Shown here in pieces: positions 11,561 through 24,005 of a stretch of 64,000 bases of DNA (the first letter of the stretch is position 1; the number at the start of each line of letters is the position of its first letter). The notes below the pieces were generated by a model that saw only the letters and a list, made by a program, of their open reading frames with translations, did not search any database and was not told the DNA's origin. The stretch is taken from the NCBI GenBank assembly GCA_003008705.1, contig PDUO01000002.1, positions 576,898-640,897 of the forward strand. The letters are read 5' to 3'. The DNA comes from Pezicula radicicola (taxonomy: Eukaryota > Ascomycota > Leotiomycetes > Helotiales > Dermateaceae). The translations under genes and the position numbers were made by a program.

Positions 11561-14187
11561 CGTGAAGATTGTTCGTGAAACTCTGCCAGAGAGGTAGCTC
11601 TGTTGGCCTTGAACCTCGAGAAGTACAGCAGCTTGATATACCTCTTGGGAGATTGGGGTCTGCCCCTCCAGGGACAATATTCGAGGAGTGAGATGGAACA
11701 GTGTTTGCTGACAGAACGTTGAGGGGTATGCAGGCGTTGAGAGGACAAAGAAGAAAGATCTAGACTTATGAAGGTCAAATACAAGGATGAAAGAAGTGTT
11801 CGACGAATTTGCCGTCGAAAAGTTAATGTGGTACACGAGGAAAGGAACATGTTTGAGTTTGAGAAGGTCTGGGAGATTTTGTAGGTGCGGAGGGTTCGTC
11901 TTCAATAGAAGCAATATCCTCAATACCTCTCAATAACGGCAATAGGTGCAACTTGGTGATCATGGCGGGACCACATACGTCAATAGCCACTCGAACCCCT
12001 TGAAGCTTTAGGCACTTTACCAATAGCAACTCAGCGGCCGGACCCATTGACGACGATTGACGGCAATTGATGAAGACGGGATCTAAGATAAAGTAGGAGA
12101 TAGATTTTAGAAGTGTATACAGGGCAGGCTAAAGAAATGAGAGATGAGACTTGTTCAATAGCTGTCCTTCTATTGAGGTATAGTCGCTTCCTATTGAGAC
12201 CCAAATCGGGACTAGCGCCATGCGAACAACAACCTTCACAGTGGAACAGAGAAATAAACAAAAACAAATTATGAGACTTGGAGATCTGACAGAAAAGGAG
12301 ACAGAATCAATCTCGAAGACCGAAGACGATATGTAGGAAACCGTCGACATCGTGGTCATGAGGAGCATTATCCCCATCAGCGCCCAGAGGGGACAACTCT
12401 TGCTAAGTATCCTCAGACCCTCGACCTTTGAGCAATGAGCATGATTGGCAGCTCTACAAACATCTAGTTGGATAGTAGTAGTTCTTGGTACTTCTGTAAA
12501 ATGCCATGCGATAGCAACTATCCATGAGGAGGCATTTCCGCTGCTGAGACTGAGGGCTCCCCGCGTGGGGTTAGATCCTCTTGCATTTGCATGAAGCAAG
12601 CCTCCCTGCGCTGCGGGCCGTCTCTCGCTTCCAAATGGTCTGTGCCAAAACAGCTAGTCGCAAAGGTCTTGTACGTTAAAGGAATGCCAAGTTAGTCGTA
12701 GGACTGTGAGGAGGTGGATGTGATGATCTTGTAAGTGTTGGATGGTCCTGTTCCGTTTAGACTAGGCTACTGGAAAGCAATTATATGAGCATCAGAGACA
12801 AACCCTCTCGTTGCCAATGTATATTGAAGGTAAACGATCGAGAGGGTTATATCTCATATTTGTTGAAGATGTTGCTCTCGAATGTGCTTCGCCTTTTGTT
12901 GTGCAGAAAAGTGAATTTAATACATTGGGGAGTTCTTGTATCAGATATCGCAGCTTTTGGCAACGATCATCAAGTGTTTATGCCTTAGATTTCAGAAGCG
13001 GAGGCTGGAACACGGGGTGTGTGCATAGCGAAATCCAACGTCACAGCTTTTCAAGACCACGTCGAGTCTGCAAGCCAGAGCTGTCTCTGGTCCTCGTCTA
13101 CAGTCACCAAATGATGGCTAGTTGGACAAAATATAGGCCTTTTGTTGAACAAGAAACCCTTGAGAACAGCTCTAGCAGCCCAAGAACAGTCACAAATCAT
13201 CCACTATCAGCAACGCATAAGGAAGTCTAAGTTACTCAAAGCATATTATTGTTCTTAGAAGTGATTTGGTCGCTTACACTGTGTATAGCATGGTCGGAGT
13301 GTTCTTTGCAAGTGCAAGTAAATTAGCTAGAAGCATGGCATTTGCCGTATAGCATTTGTATAGAGCATCCTAATAGGAGGATTTATAGGAAGGTGCGTGC
13401 CATAGTTTAGTCTGTCGTTCATCTTAGTTGGACCTTTTCTCTCGATTCGATTTAATAATAGCATTACAGTATGATTTGCAAGTGCATTTCTATACTAAAA
13501 ATTGTACATACAGCAGGTCGTTCTTTATGCACTAAATCTAGAATAACCCTTACTATCATGTACTTTTGCGTGTGTTTGCGTCTTTACACCATTATTCAGA
13601 AGCTTTTAATACACTCAAATGTACGAGCTAGAAGCTCAGATTCACAATTATGAAGCTATCAGGGATCAGAGTTGTTAATAAGGAAGTTGAGCATACAACT
13701 GTTGAAACCATTTGAGCCAATCTATTTCAGGGTCAAGCGCCCACTCTTAGACTTTTAAGTACCTAATAGTGGTTATTCTATGGCTTATCCCCACTGCTCT
13801 GCATCGTATCCTTCCGGTGGTAAATGACCCCCCTGTCTACTAGTAAGCGTGCAGTGCCGCTTTATACTGACTGGCTTATCGTCGATAAGGAAGGTATCAA
13901 CCACCATTTCTTGACCTGGAAGTTGCATCTCAACCGTCTCAACTTTACATCATAAGAAGTCAGCAGTGGTATGTAACATCTGCGCACTTGTAGTCTTCTT
14001 TATCACTGAAGTTCTGACTTGACCGTTTCAATTTCACGACTCGCGACACGAACCATCTCCACCACTGTTCAGCAACAACTCTACCGTTTCAACCTTACAC
14101 TACCATCACCTTTAAAAGCCAAGATATCGAAGTTACTTGAAGCCCAAACACGGTATCACGACATCTGCTCTTTGCTTCCAAGTCACA
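11561..14187. other. Intergenic, divergent upstream regions
   Basis: This 2.6 kb separates the divergent STE3-type receptor (-) and the 2-hydroxyacid dehydrogenase (+) and should hold both promoters. ORFs at 12129-12599 (-) and 12811-13230 (+) have no recognisable motif or good start context. A triplicated motif just upstream of the dehydrogenase is listed separately. Confidence 0.5.
13933..14100 (+). repeat. Three copies of an ACCGTTTCAAYTTTAC-like motif upstream of the dehydrogenase
   Basis: Near-identical words occur at about 13932-13948, 14022-14037 and 14083-14100 (CCGTCTCAACTTTACA, ACCGTTTCAATTTCAC, ACCGTTTCAACCTTACAC). Spacing is about 90 and 61 nt, and all lie within 260 nt of the ATG at 14188. 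They could be regulatory sites or a small local duplication; the sequence does not say which. Confidence 0.45.
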
Positions 14188-15326
14188 ATGTCTTCCGAAG
14201 CTGTGACTGGAACTCCACAACAAGACAAGCCGAAGATCCTGGCTTTAACCCAACCAAAGGCTACAGGTCAGGCGTTTCTTGACGGACTCAAGGAGCACAT
14301 CCAACTTGATGTAAGTCTTCTGAAATCTCGAATTGGGAGAAGTCACTTATTAAGGGTTGATCAGGTTCTCAATGTAAAGAACCACAAGGAAGCAGTCCCG
14401 GCTATTCGAGAGGCCGTTGCAAACAATGGTCCTTATGTCGGCTTTATCATTCTTATGGGCACCAAGCCATTCGAACCCTTCGATGAGGACATGCTGGGTC
14501 CACTAGTAGGCGGTTGTAAGCTCATTGTTTCTGCTTCCGCGGGATATGATGAATTTCCGGTTGAATGGATGACTGAACACGGAATTTGGTTTTGCAACAC
14601 CCGCAACGCCGTATCCGAACCAACGGCTGATATGGCTGTCTTCCTCACTCTCGCGGTCTGTAGAGATACCAGTCGTTCTGAGAAGTCCGTCAGATCAGGA
14701 CTCTGGCGAAACGATCACGTTCCGTGCACCGACCCAAGTGGACTTACTGTTGGAATACTTGGTATGGGCGCTATTGGCAAGGTATGCTTCTACGCCAATT
14801 TCCTACTGTAGTGATGCTAACTTTTGTCAAGCATTATGCTCGGAAGGTACAAGCTTTCAACATGAAAGTCCAGTACCACAACCGAACTCGGCTTCCTTTG
14901 GAGGATGAGAGCCTTTACGGAGCTAAATATGTTGATTCTATGGAAGAGCTGCTAAAGACGTCTGATGTCATTTCTATCTCAGTTCCACTCAACGCCTCTA
15001 CTAAGGGTCTCATTGGCAAAACAAAATTCGACCAGATGAAGGACGGTGCCTTCTTGATCAACACTGCTCGAGGTGCTATTGTAGACGAGGACGCATTGAT
15101 CGAGGCATTGGAGAGTGGCAAACTTCGCCGAGCAGGTCTAGACGTATTCCCAAAGGAGCCCATGGTTAACCCCTACTTTGTCACCAGCGACCGAGTTATC
15201 ATTCAGCCCCATCTCGGTGGCATGACTGATAAAGCTGCTCGAGATGCCGAGCTTGAGTGCTTTAACAACATTACCACTTACCTCAAATCTGGAAGACCAT
15301 TCGCTCCTGTCAACGAGATTCCCTGA
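14188..15326 (+). CDS. D-isomer-specific 2-hydroxyacid dehydrogenase
   Basis: NAD(P)-dependent reduction of a 2-oxo acid (glyoxylate/hydroxypyruvate-type), probably cytosolic. Exons are 14188-14310, 14365-14781 and 14832-15326 (344 aa, normal for the family). Introns are 54 and 50 nt; the second has a GCTAAC branch. The catalytic N-lobe precedes a Rossmann motif GILGMGAIG (about residues 171-179), split from its downstream helix by intron 2. Active-site residues are in place: Arg260 in NTARG, Glu289 in PKEP and His307 in QPHLGG. The start ATG has context TCACA, and the encoded N-terminus has no obvious targeting signal. Glyoxylate reductase, hydroxypyruvate reductase or hydroxyisocaproate dehydrogenase are all possible; the motifs do not separate them. 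Confidence 0.93.
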
Positions 15327-15830
15327 TCTCACACAAGCCGAATACACCTAAAAATTTCGTGAGAAGAGAAAGGAGTGGAATTATCTAAGAACCTGAAGCC
15401 TTCTTCGCAGAGTGTATCTAGGCTAGATTGACGGGACACATTTGTGGATTTGCTTTAACAGTACTTGCATATCGATCAGTCAAGCTTTCGATCAAGGAGG
15501 CTTTTGTAGAACATGATCTGGTTTTAATGACGACAAGGTTAGTTCTGAGCATGGTAAGAAGCTAGTTCTCTAGTTGCAGTGAAAAGGTTCCATAAAAATT
15601 GCAGAAACCCTGCTGTTTAGAACATATTTACTCATGCATGTGCCAGTAATAAATCCCACTCTGACTTCCTCGCTTCATCGACTGAAGTAGCCACTCTCGC
15701 TGTGTTATAAAGATCTCGCCATCCCACTTCGACTCCTTCTTGAATGTGATCTTTCGCTTGAGTGCGGCCATGTCTATGCCAGTTCTCGGCGGATACACCT
15801 ATTGCTAATAAATTATTAGACGAGGCAATC

Positions 15831-16317
15831 ATGTCCCAAGCATCAAGAAGTTCCAAGAACGTGACTGGCGGTGGCGGTGCTCGCGAGCAACACTGGAAAT
15901 CTATCTCAGCTACCCTCGTTGGTATTGGACAACCAGTAAGCTATATATGGGAAGCACTACCTAGTCTCATCCTTGCTGGTCTCACATATCTACACTTTCT
16001 GTGGAATAATTAAGAAATCCCCAATACAACAGATCATGATGAGGTAAGCTGCACTTGTATTGCATATACTATGTTTCTTCCCGTTCTTGCATAGCGCTGG
16101 GCACATGCTGCTTCTTTTTAAGATATTTTTGAAGAGTTTGCGAGCAAGGCTATGAATATGACTTTGATAGATATCGCGAGAGGTGGGTATCTGAAGTTCC
16201 TTCCGCTATGATTATGGAGGGGAGTGATGTGTTGAGGGAGATAGAGAGTTGGGTTATGGATATTGTGGATGTGGGGGTGTCAGAGGGGATTGAGTGTCTT
16301 TTGACAAGACCTGCGTA
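15831..16317 (+). pseudogene. Unrecognised gene scrap
   Basis: An ATG at 15831 opens a reading frame (MSQASRSSKN...) to a possible GTAAGC donor at about 15936. Downstream, about 16136-16317 reads in one frame as an acidic, protein-like segment (ERWVSEVPSAMIM, then VMDIVDVGVSEGI) ending in TAG. The two parts could be exons of one small gene, but no consistent splice set emerged. Function is unknown; the opposite strand is also open at 15632-15856. Confidence 0.25.
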
Positions 16318-16461
16318 GCTAATCTAAATAGAAAAAACATAGACGAACTGAAGTTGACGCTATCATGTTTAAGTCATGAAAACTTCCAAAATATTCCAAA
16401 AGTCGGCAAAAAGAAAAAGGAAAAAAATAAACTGCAACAAAACTGCAAAAACTCAACATCC

Positions 16462-16625
16462 AGCCGAAGCTTTATATTTGAGGAAAACCCAGTCTTATTG
16501 CCCCATGGAGGTCTTACAGCAAGTTTTACTTTATGTTGTTAATAAACTCAGACAGTCATTAGCCGAGGCTTCATGTCGAGGAAAACACTGTCTTATTGCC
16601 CTATGGGGTCTTACGGCAGTTTCTT
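16462..16625. repeat. Direct repeat of about 63 bp, two copies 99 nt apart
   Basis: Copy 1 at 16462-16526 and copy 2 at 16561-16624 share AGCCGARGCTT, GAGGAAAAC, TCTTATTGCCC and GTCTTACRGCA with only transition-type and small differences. Neither copy is inside a recognisable gene. It may be part of a decayed mobile element. Confidence 0.7.
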
Positions 16626-19271
16626 GTTCTACTCGTTCTACACTAGAGGTACAGTGCCAGTTTGCGTCAGGGTGACGTGTTTGTTGTGTTTGCTGGAAAG
16701 TTTGACGGTATTAGTGTATTTAACAGTGGTTGGCAGGGAGGTTTTTAAGCGAGCTCTTGCAAGGCAAAAATATCCAACTAGCTATTTGCTTTCTACTGAA
16801 TCTCTACGTGCAGACCAACGATACTGAATTTATCTTAGACCTTATTTGCGTTTTTCTTCTTAACTTTACGTCGGCTTTTCGTTTCTATTTATTCTGGGAT
16901 TTGTAAAAAGAATTATACCTACTAAAGCACTTTCACGTCCCTTATTAGAATAGAGTATCTCCTAATATGGCTGTATATCTAGGATATTAACATCTGTATA
17001 TCCTCGCTAACTAAATCCAAAGTAGTACTTTAAGTCAAAAACTCTAGCTCCAATGATTAACATCTGTGCTGACTTTTCTAGTCGCAAAGATCTCATTAAT
17101 ATGATTTCTTATGCTGCGACTATTATTATTTGCTTAAGAACGCAGGAACAAGGCTTGTAATAAGGTTTGAAGAAACTCACTGTTCACGCCTTCTCTTGAA
17201 CAACGGCATTCATTAAGAATTGGACTCCGTACAAGCTAAGAATACCATAAAACAGCGACAGGAACTTACCGAAAAGTGGGATGCCATTGAATGGAACAAA
17301 CCCTAAATCGCCATGGGAGCGGGATCAGCCGAATTACCCCGTTAACGGAGTTCGGAAGAATATGAACCAGGCTGAGCTCCATACAGTTCCAAACTTTGCC
17401 AAGTTGAAGAAGTCCTGGCCGATAGACTCAAGGTCAATTGAGTGGGGAATCTAGCCGTGCGTATAATGATGCCTTTCCATGAATATATTGCGCAATCCCT
17501 CATTGTCCACCTCTACTGGCATGAGACAATTTGTCAACTCGAAATCATTGCCTGTGTAAGTGATACTTGTAGACCATTGCAGAACAATGTTACTTAAGAA
17601 TACGGACAATATGGCTGCTTAAACTGTTACTGGATAAGTACTGAAATCTAGTGGAACTTTGACTCTGCCAATTGATGGTAAAGAGACTCTTGTTATTGAT
17701 TATGCGATTAAGCGGTTCGTTGTACGTAAACTTGATACACGGCTTCTTCTTTTACTACTTATGTACTTATGCAATGGTGCTTATCAACCTGCCTCTTAAA
17801 AAACTAGCTTTGAATAGTGGAACACTTACAGGTTGGCTGATCGAATCTTGGAGGTGCAAAGACTTAGGAATGAAAGAGTATCCAATACGCAAACACACTA
17901 ATCATCTTTTATGCCAGTTTTTAGACTCCTTGGATTTGCTATCTATTTTGCCGTTGAAGGAATTTACTTCAAAATATTGGCTTCCATTCTCGATGATTGA
18001 CTGGTAAGTATTTTTCCAAAGAATCGAAAGGTCATGGAAGCTGACGAATACCTAGAGTTCAATGACAATCTTGCAATGTGTTCCTTACAATTTGGCTGAA
18101 CTGGGTATTTTTTGAGTGATAATGGGAGTTTTTAAAGGTAAGAAAAGCAACGAACTATATCCATACAAACTTCGAGTTAATGTAACCTGCTGAGAAGTAT
18201 CTTCCGCTTAAATCTTTCTACAATGGAGACGAGATCGAATTCCGCCTTGGTCCTTTTCATGGTAGTGCTGCTATTGTAGTAGCTTTCTCATGACTTGTCG
18301 GCTTTAGCACCTTCCAGATGATGCATTTCTTTGTTCTTGGGCTGAAGTTTCTCATGATTATCAAGAAAGGAATTACCATCCTTCTAGCTCTCTACACACA
18401 ATACTAGATACATGAGAATCCAGCCAAGTGTAGGCGACTAACTGAAACCGAAAAGGAAGTTGGCAAATAATGCATGCTTAAAGATGGAACTACGACTACT
18501 GATGAGACACTGAACATTAAAACGGCCATTGTAAAGATCTGTGATTAGAGAGTTGCGGCATCTGCAGTCATAGATTCCTTGGAGCTGCGAGCTCCGGCGG
18601 TATCGTAAGCTAGAGCGCTGAAATACATATCAATTGTTGTACATGGTGTAGACCTTCAAGGAATTCGTATACCCCTCTTCTTGAGTCAGGGGCTTTGGTT
18701 TCGGTATAGTAGTAAACGGAAGGATAAACCTGAGGGATTTGTCCTCAAGTCAAAGGCACGTGCAGGCCGCTTCTCTCTCTGCGGAGGGAAGGTGATGGGT
18801 GCCAAACGACGAAGACTGTCGGTGGTGCTTCGAAGGTGCATGTCAAAATTCTCTGCATGGAAAAGAAGAGATGAACGCAGGGGCCCGATATTTCGAATCC
18901 AAGAGGGGGGGTTATAGAAACTCTAAGAGTCGCTAATGAACTAGCTTGGCGCTAGTCCCCCCTTTTTAACGAGTTCGTGCTCGCCTATTGAGGAAGTTGC
19001 GACACCTCGACCTCCATGCTTAGAATACGCGACCGTTTTCAAATTTCCCCTTAAACATAGCGAGATACCTTGACAACTTGTGCAAGGCACAAGTGGACTT
19101 TGCCACAAATTTCATACATTTAAGTAAAACTCCTCTCAGTCCTCTTACTACCATATTTGTCAAATTATATAAGGCTTAACTAGTTATAAAATAGTACTTA
19201 TAGGATGAAACGAGTTAATAAAAGATGCAAGAACATGTACATAGGAGCTTATAAATTGTACATATTCTCTA

Positions 19272-19922
19272 TTGATTATATTTATGTTTAGAGCATTTTA
19301 CAAGTCGAAAACCGGTTCATGGGGGGAAGTAAACTGGAAGGACCCGTATTCTGCTTTGGCAGGCTTGGCTAGCCGAGTAGCCGATATGCTTCAGACCCGA
19401 TACCTTGCTGGCCTCTGGGAGTTACATCTCTGGCAAGAACTCTTGTGGAGAAGAGACCGGAGTCATAAATAGTGTCGCCACCTCTCAGCAGGAGCGCCCT
19501 CTTGGTCATGTGCTTCAATTATCGTTGTTGATGAGCATAACGAAAGACCAACCATTGACTATTTTATATCATGTACAAGGTCTCAAGCAGATGATCGATT
19601 CAAATTGGTTAATGCAACTTGTTTCACCACGCCAAGTAACCCGTTTGGAAATGTTACTACTGGTATGTTGCACGTTCGCGGTGCTATAATACCGACGACA
19701 TTGATTGTAAAGGATATGTTCACAGATGATGGGGATTATGATCTCCAGTTCGGGAGCAAATATTTATGCAGCTTCACTTTAGGCTATCCTAGCCTATGGA
19801 AGTCTTTGATGCTTGATGTCAACTCAAAAAAAGTCTCAAGAGAAGTATGTGCGAGCGATTTGGGTAGATATGTTGAAAACTCGGCAATTTTATTTTCACA
19901 ACACAACGAAATATTATATTAA
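19272..19922 (+). pseudogene. HET-domain protein relic (C-terminal part)
   Basis: One frame holds the end of a HET (heterokaryon incompatibility) domain protein: DPYSALAGLASRVADML, then YLAGLWELHLWQELLW, an in-frame TAG (19470-19472), then APSWSCAS. In HET proteins these correspond to the stretch after the core (sALsGLA, YLAGLW, LLW) and the APSWSWAS motif; here the second Trp is Cys. The frame stays open to 19922. No N-terminal HET core is readable upstream. Intact HET proteins trigger death of fused incompatible cells. This copy is truncated and has a stop, so it is unlikely to function. Confidence 0.72.
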
Positions 19923-20886
19923 GCTAAACCTGTGACGAAGTAGGAGACTATGAGTCTCCATCTATCCATAGTGTCCTTCTACCAACCTTTAGCTCTTGCA
20001 TCTGTAAATTCAAGAAGTAAAGAGGAAGTTAAAAAGGTAGCAACAAATCTTCTTGTCGCTAACTACTGCAACTTAAATTAACAACTTCCGCTTCTTTGAC
20101 TTAACCCTATTACTGCTCCTCTTATGCTTAGGTCTCGTAGACTATTATTTTACCTCGAATTATTTATGTTGAATTAAATAGGAATAGTCATATGACCATA
20201 TTCTATAAGTAAGATTTCCATACATACACTTAGTTCTAAATCTACAGGCTGCTCTATCTGCTCTGTTAGTCGCAAGGCAACGATCATTTAACAATAAGTC
20301 TAAACGGTTGCAACCCCATCTAACGACATTTATCACCCACTTGAATCACAGCCAGACAATTGAATAGAAATCCTAAGAATCACCACCAATTGGATTCGTA
20401 TTTAATCCGTACACAACTGACGCACATAAGACGGTACAACTTAAAAATTCATGTAAGCACTTAGCTTAGGGTAAAACGTGGCAAACAAATCTCTATGCCT
20501 GTGTCTGAAAGATAGACGCACATATGAGGCACATGCGAGTCGAAGCTAACTTGTTAATAGGCAGCATTGCGATGTTGGCATACACGCGTACAAAGCTACG
20601 AATAAGGCACAGTAATGCCTGTAAACTTACTTTTTGTGTAGAAAAAAAAGGCCTCAAATCCCTGAAATTATTTCAAGAGTTTAATATGTTTGCCTGTGAA
20701 TTTATCATTTCCATGTAAAGGTACCCAAGTCCCGAGTTGGTGGTACGAGTATGCAGAAGTATGGATGCATGAGCCCCCTGGTCTTTTCAACGGCTATATC
20801 CAATTATTAACCCTGTTCTTTCAGAGCCCGAATAATCTTACTTACCTGTCACATTAAATAAACATGCATATTATTGAAAAGACGTA

Positions 20887-20970
20887 TACTCGTACTAGGG
20901 ATGAATAAACGTTAATTATTGGGTGACGAGCCACGGTAAATTTAACGTTTATTCATCCTCAGTGCGAGTA
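20887..20970. repeat. 29-bp inverted repeat (hairpin, 26-nt loop)
   Basis: Arms 20887-20915 and 20942-20970 are complementary except for three positions, with a perfect 17-bp inner stem (GGATGAATAAACGTTAA and its complement). It sits 160 nt upstream of the FAD oxidoreductase gene. It could be a decayed miniature inverted-repeat element or a transcript hairpin. Confidence 0.8.
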
Positions 20971-21133
20971 GATCATCCGATCGTTCCTTTCTTAGCACCC
21001 TAGGTAAATTTTCCAAACATATAATACAAACGATTTCACTCCAGAATTCCTTTAACAAAGCTCCCTGAGTTCGATCGGTTTGTATGGCAAAAAATTTATG
21101 TCAATCCAGACAAATACTCTTCAAGTCTTCAAC

Positions 21134-23186
21134 ATGTTTACCTTCAAGAACCTGATTCTATTCCTTCGATTCCTAAGCTTAACAGCAGCTCAAAATCAAT
21201 CTTGCAAAGCGATACCAGGATCATCAACATGGCCAACAGAATCCCAATGGTCATCACTCAACACCTCACTCTCGGGAAAACTACTCATCCCAACACCACC
21301 AGGATCAGTCTGTCATCCAGACCAACCAACCTACAATGCCACAGCCTGTTCAATCGTTCAAGCAGGTTGGAATACCACATTATGGCATACCGAAAACCCA
21401 GTTAGTACGATTGAGAATAATTGGGCAAATGATACATGTCTTCCAGTAGCTAGTTATCCATGTAGTCCTATCGGATATCCGAGATATGTTATTAATGCTA
21501 CGACTACTGAGGATGTGAAGATTGGAGTTGATTTTGCGAGGGAGTGGGAGGTTAGGTTGGTTGTTAGAGGGACTGGTCATGATTATTTGGGGAGGTATGT
21601 CGGATTCTCTGAATATTTGATTGGGATTGTATACTAAAGTTTTTGGATTAGATCTAATGCTCCGAATTCGTTGTCTATATGGACTCATAATATGCTTGGT
21701 GTATCCTTTCACGATGGATTCCAACCTATAGGATGCCAATACTCTATTGATACACAAGCTATTACTGCTGCAGCTGGTGAACAGATGTTAAATGTTAATT
21801 ACCAAGCTCATCTTCGGAATCTTACGATTGTTTCTGGTGCTTCGGGTACTGTGGGTATTGGTGGTTATTTAACTGGTGGTGGTCATTCGGCTTATAGTTC
21901 TACTTATGGATTAGCAGCTGATCAGGTTTTGGAGATGGATATTGTTACTCCTAGTGGTGAGATTTTAACGGTTAATGAATGTCAGAATACGGACTTGTTT
22001 TGGGCTATGAGAGGTGTAGGTCTTCTTCTTCTCCGCCAACCGCCCCTCCCCCCCAAAAAACCAACAACCTAGAAGTTTTTTATTTCCTCTTTTCTCTTAC
22101 TTACTGATATGAAATATCAAGGGTGGTGGCTCAACCTTCGGAATAATAACCTCAGCAACTATAAAGGCCTATCCCTCAACAGAATTCGTCGTAGCATCAG
22201 TCCTCATAGGATCAGAACCAGGATCCGAAACCTACTGGGAAGTAACCGCCAACATCCTCTCTTCATTCCCAAGCCTCAGTAATCAAGGAATCTCAGCCTA
22301 CACATTCATCGCACCAAATTACACAAATACAGACTTAGGAATTACAAGTCCATTAGATGCATTCTATGGTTATTTCATGTTACCACTTCTCCACACCACA
22401 AACACTTCAGACACTTTAGAATTGGCGTTGAATACAGCCTTCAATAATTCAATTATGAATTATGGAAATCAATTCTCTACTTTTGTAATTACAAGTACAT
22501 ATCCTGATTATTGGGGTTTTTACTCGGAGAATAATTTTCCGGATTTAGATGCCGGGATTGATATACTTCTGGGATCAAGACTTCTCGATGAGAAGGCTTT
22601 GACAGGTAATTTGACCGCTTTGAAGGAGACATGTAAGATTGTTGCGCCGGGGGTTCCGAATGTTTATTTAGTTGGTGGGAAGGGTGTTAGGGATGTGGTT
22701 CCTAGGGGTGGGTGTGATGCTGTTAATTTGGCTTGGAGGAGTGCTTATGTTCATTTAAGTAAGATTTCGCTTTCTGCTTATCTTGGTTATGAAAGTTTTC
22801 TCCTCTTACTGATTTTATGTTTAGTTGTTGGTGTTGGATGGACTCCTTTCAATGACACAGAGAAATTGGTTCAGGAAGATTTACTTACGAATACCTATGT
22901 TGAGGCTTTGAGACAGTTGGCTCCTGATACTGGTTCTTATCTTAATGAGGTATTGTACATTTTCTAAGTTTCCTATTTATTTTCTTTCTTGTTGGATGTA
23001 GTGATACTGATTATTATACAGGCTGATCCTAACGAACCAAACTTCCAGCAGGCATTTTGGGGTGATAATTATGAGCGGTTATTGGAAATTAAGAGGATTG
23101 TTGATCCTGATGATGTGTTTTGGTGTCATCCTTGTGTTGGGAGTGAGGGTTGGGAGGTTGTTGATGATGTTTTATGTAGGAAGTGA
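21134..23186 (+). CDS. Secreted FAD-linked oxidoreductase (FAD_binding_4 / BBE domains)
   Basis: Flavoprotein oxidase of the berberine-bridge/VAO superfamily, predicted secreted. Exons are 21134-21594, 21652-22015, 22122-22758, 22825-22949 and 23022-23186 (583 aa). All phases fit, and every join restores a conserved motif. Residues 1 to about 20 form a signal peptide ending [14 protein letters not shown] (His149 is the likely 8-alpha-histidyl FAD link) is joined across intron 1 to [25 protein letters not shown] and [10 protein letters not shown] are the PP-loop part; [11 protein letters not shown] spans intron 2. The BBE segment [21 protein letters not shown] is near the end. The cysteine that gives bicovalent flavin in some relatives is absent at GASGTVG. 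The start at 21134 places the signal peptide directly at the N-terminus. Isoamyl-alcohol-oxidase-like or carbohydrate oxidase are both possible. Confidence 0.92.
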
Positions 23187-24005
23187 GGGGTTTGGGAATA
23201 ATGTAATGAGTCTGCGCAAAAGTTTTATACAGAAATTGTAATGTTCATTTTCTTTTACTGTTTCTGCTATGAATGATTCTAGCCAAACCTTAACTATTTT
23301 ATCTGAGTTCTAGTTACTAGGATACCTCTACGTGCTCGCTATAAAAGCCTTACAAACTTAATAAGAACCAAAAAATGCAAGGAGGTTGCACATGACTATT
23401 CGCCTGTAGCTCTTTGTACTGCTTCTATTTTTGCTAGATTTATTTGTTGTACCTTGTTGTAACTTTATAAACTTAAATTAAGCGAGCGATCAGGAGGTCT
23501 TCAGACGATAATGTACTGTACATACGTGATCATGTACGAAAGGTACTAACAGGAATTAAAGCTACAATATGCCTCAGATCTTCGTGTTTAATATGCACTG
23601 TAGCGTAAACACGATTACTAATAATAATAAACAGTTATTATTGAAAAGTCCTGGTGACAGATGTGAGTTATGTTGTAAGACTGAAGACAATGCTACACTT
23701 CGAAAACTCTAGAAATGATATCCATATATGGCTATAAACAGATTGGAATTAAATTACTGTTACTGAGTGGAATTCAAAATGACGAACAATCCACCACCTC
23801 TAACTTCCAAACCCCGACCTCCCGATGGTTTTCTTCCACCACCATAATCCTCCTTCTTTCAAGACAGCGAGCTCCAACAGTGCCAGCCGTGAGCACACAA
23901 CTATCTTTCCTTCTTCTTTCTCCATTTTGAATTTCTTTCTTTTCTCCATTTCCTCGTCTCCCTTTTTGTTTTTCTCTCTCCCTCTCTAAACCAACTACCA
24001 TCAAC
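23187..24005. other. Intergenic, AT-rich
   Basis: 820 nt without a gene candidate. The last 100 nt are pyrimidine-rich (CTCTCTCCCTCTCT run just before 24006), resembling a fungal 5' leader. Confidence 0.5.

Larger units (their letters stand above)
15327..21133. other. AT-rich gene-poor block with gene scraps
   Basis: 5.8 kb without an intact gene. Besides the separately listed scrap (15831-16317), duplication, HET relic and hairpin, there are fragments at about 17672-18007 and 18681-18917 with open frames but no family I can name. Composition is visibly AT-rich, frames are short, and stops are frequent. This fits an old, degenerate accessory region. I see no intact transposase or reverse transcriptase. 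Confidence 0.55.

Noticed and set aside
10958..11923. 321-codon version of the receptor starting at 11923
   Set aside because: The extra upstream residues have no receptor resemblance and the open frame ends in an intron; ATG 11560 and three exons give a complete STE3-type protein.
12129..13230. ORFs in the divergent promoter region
   Set aside because: No motifs, poor starts, no consistent splice sites.
17672..18007. 111-codon hydrophobic ORF in the AT-rich block
   Set aside because: Looked for an acyltransferase or terpene-type match, but no diagnostic motif found; probably chance or unreadable relic.
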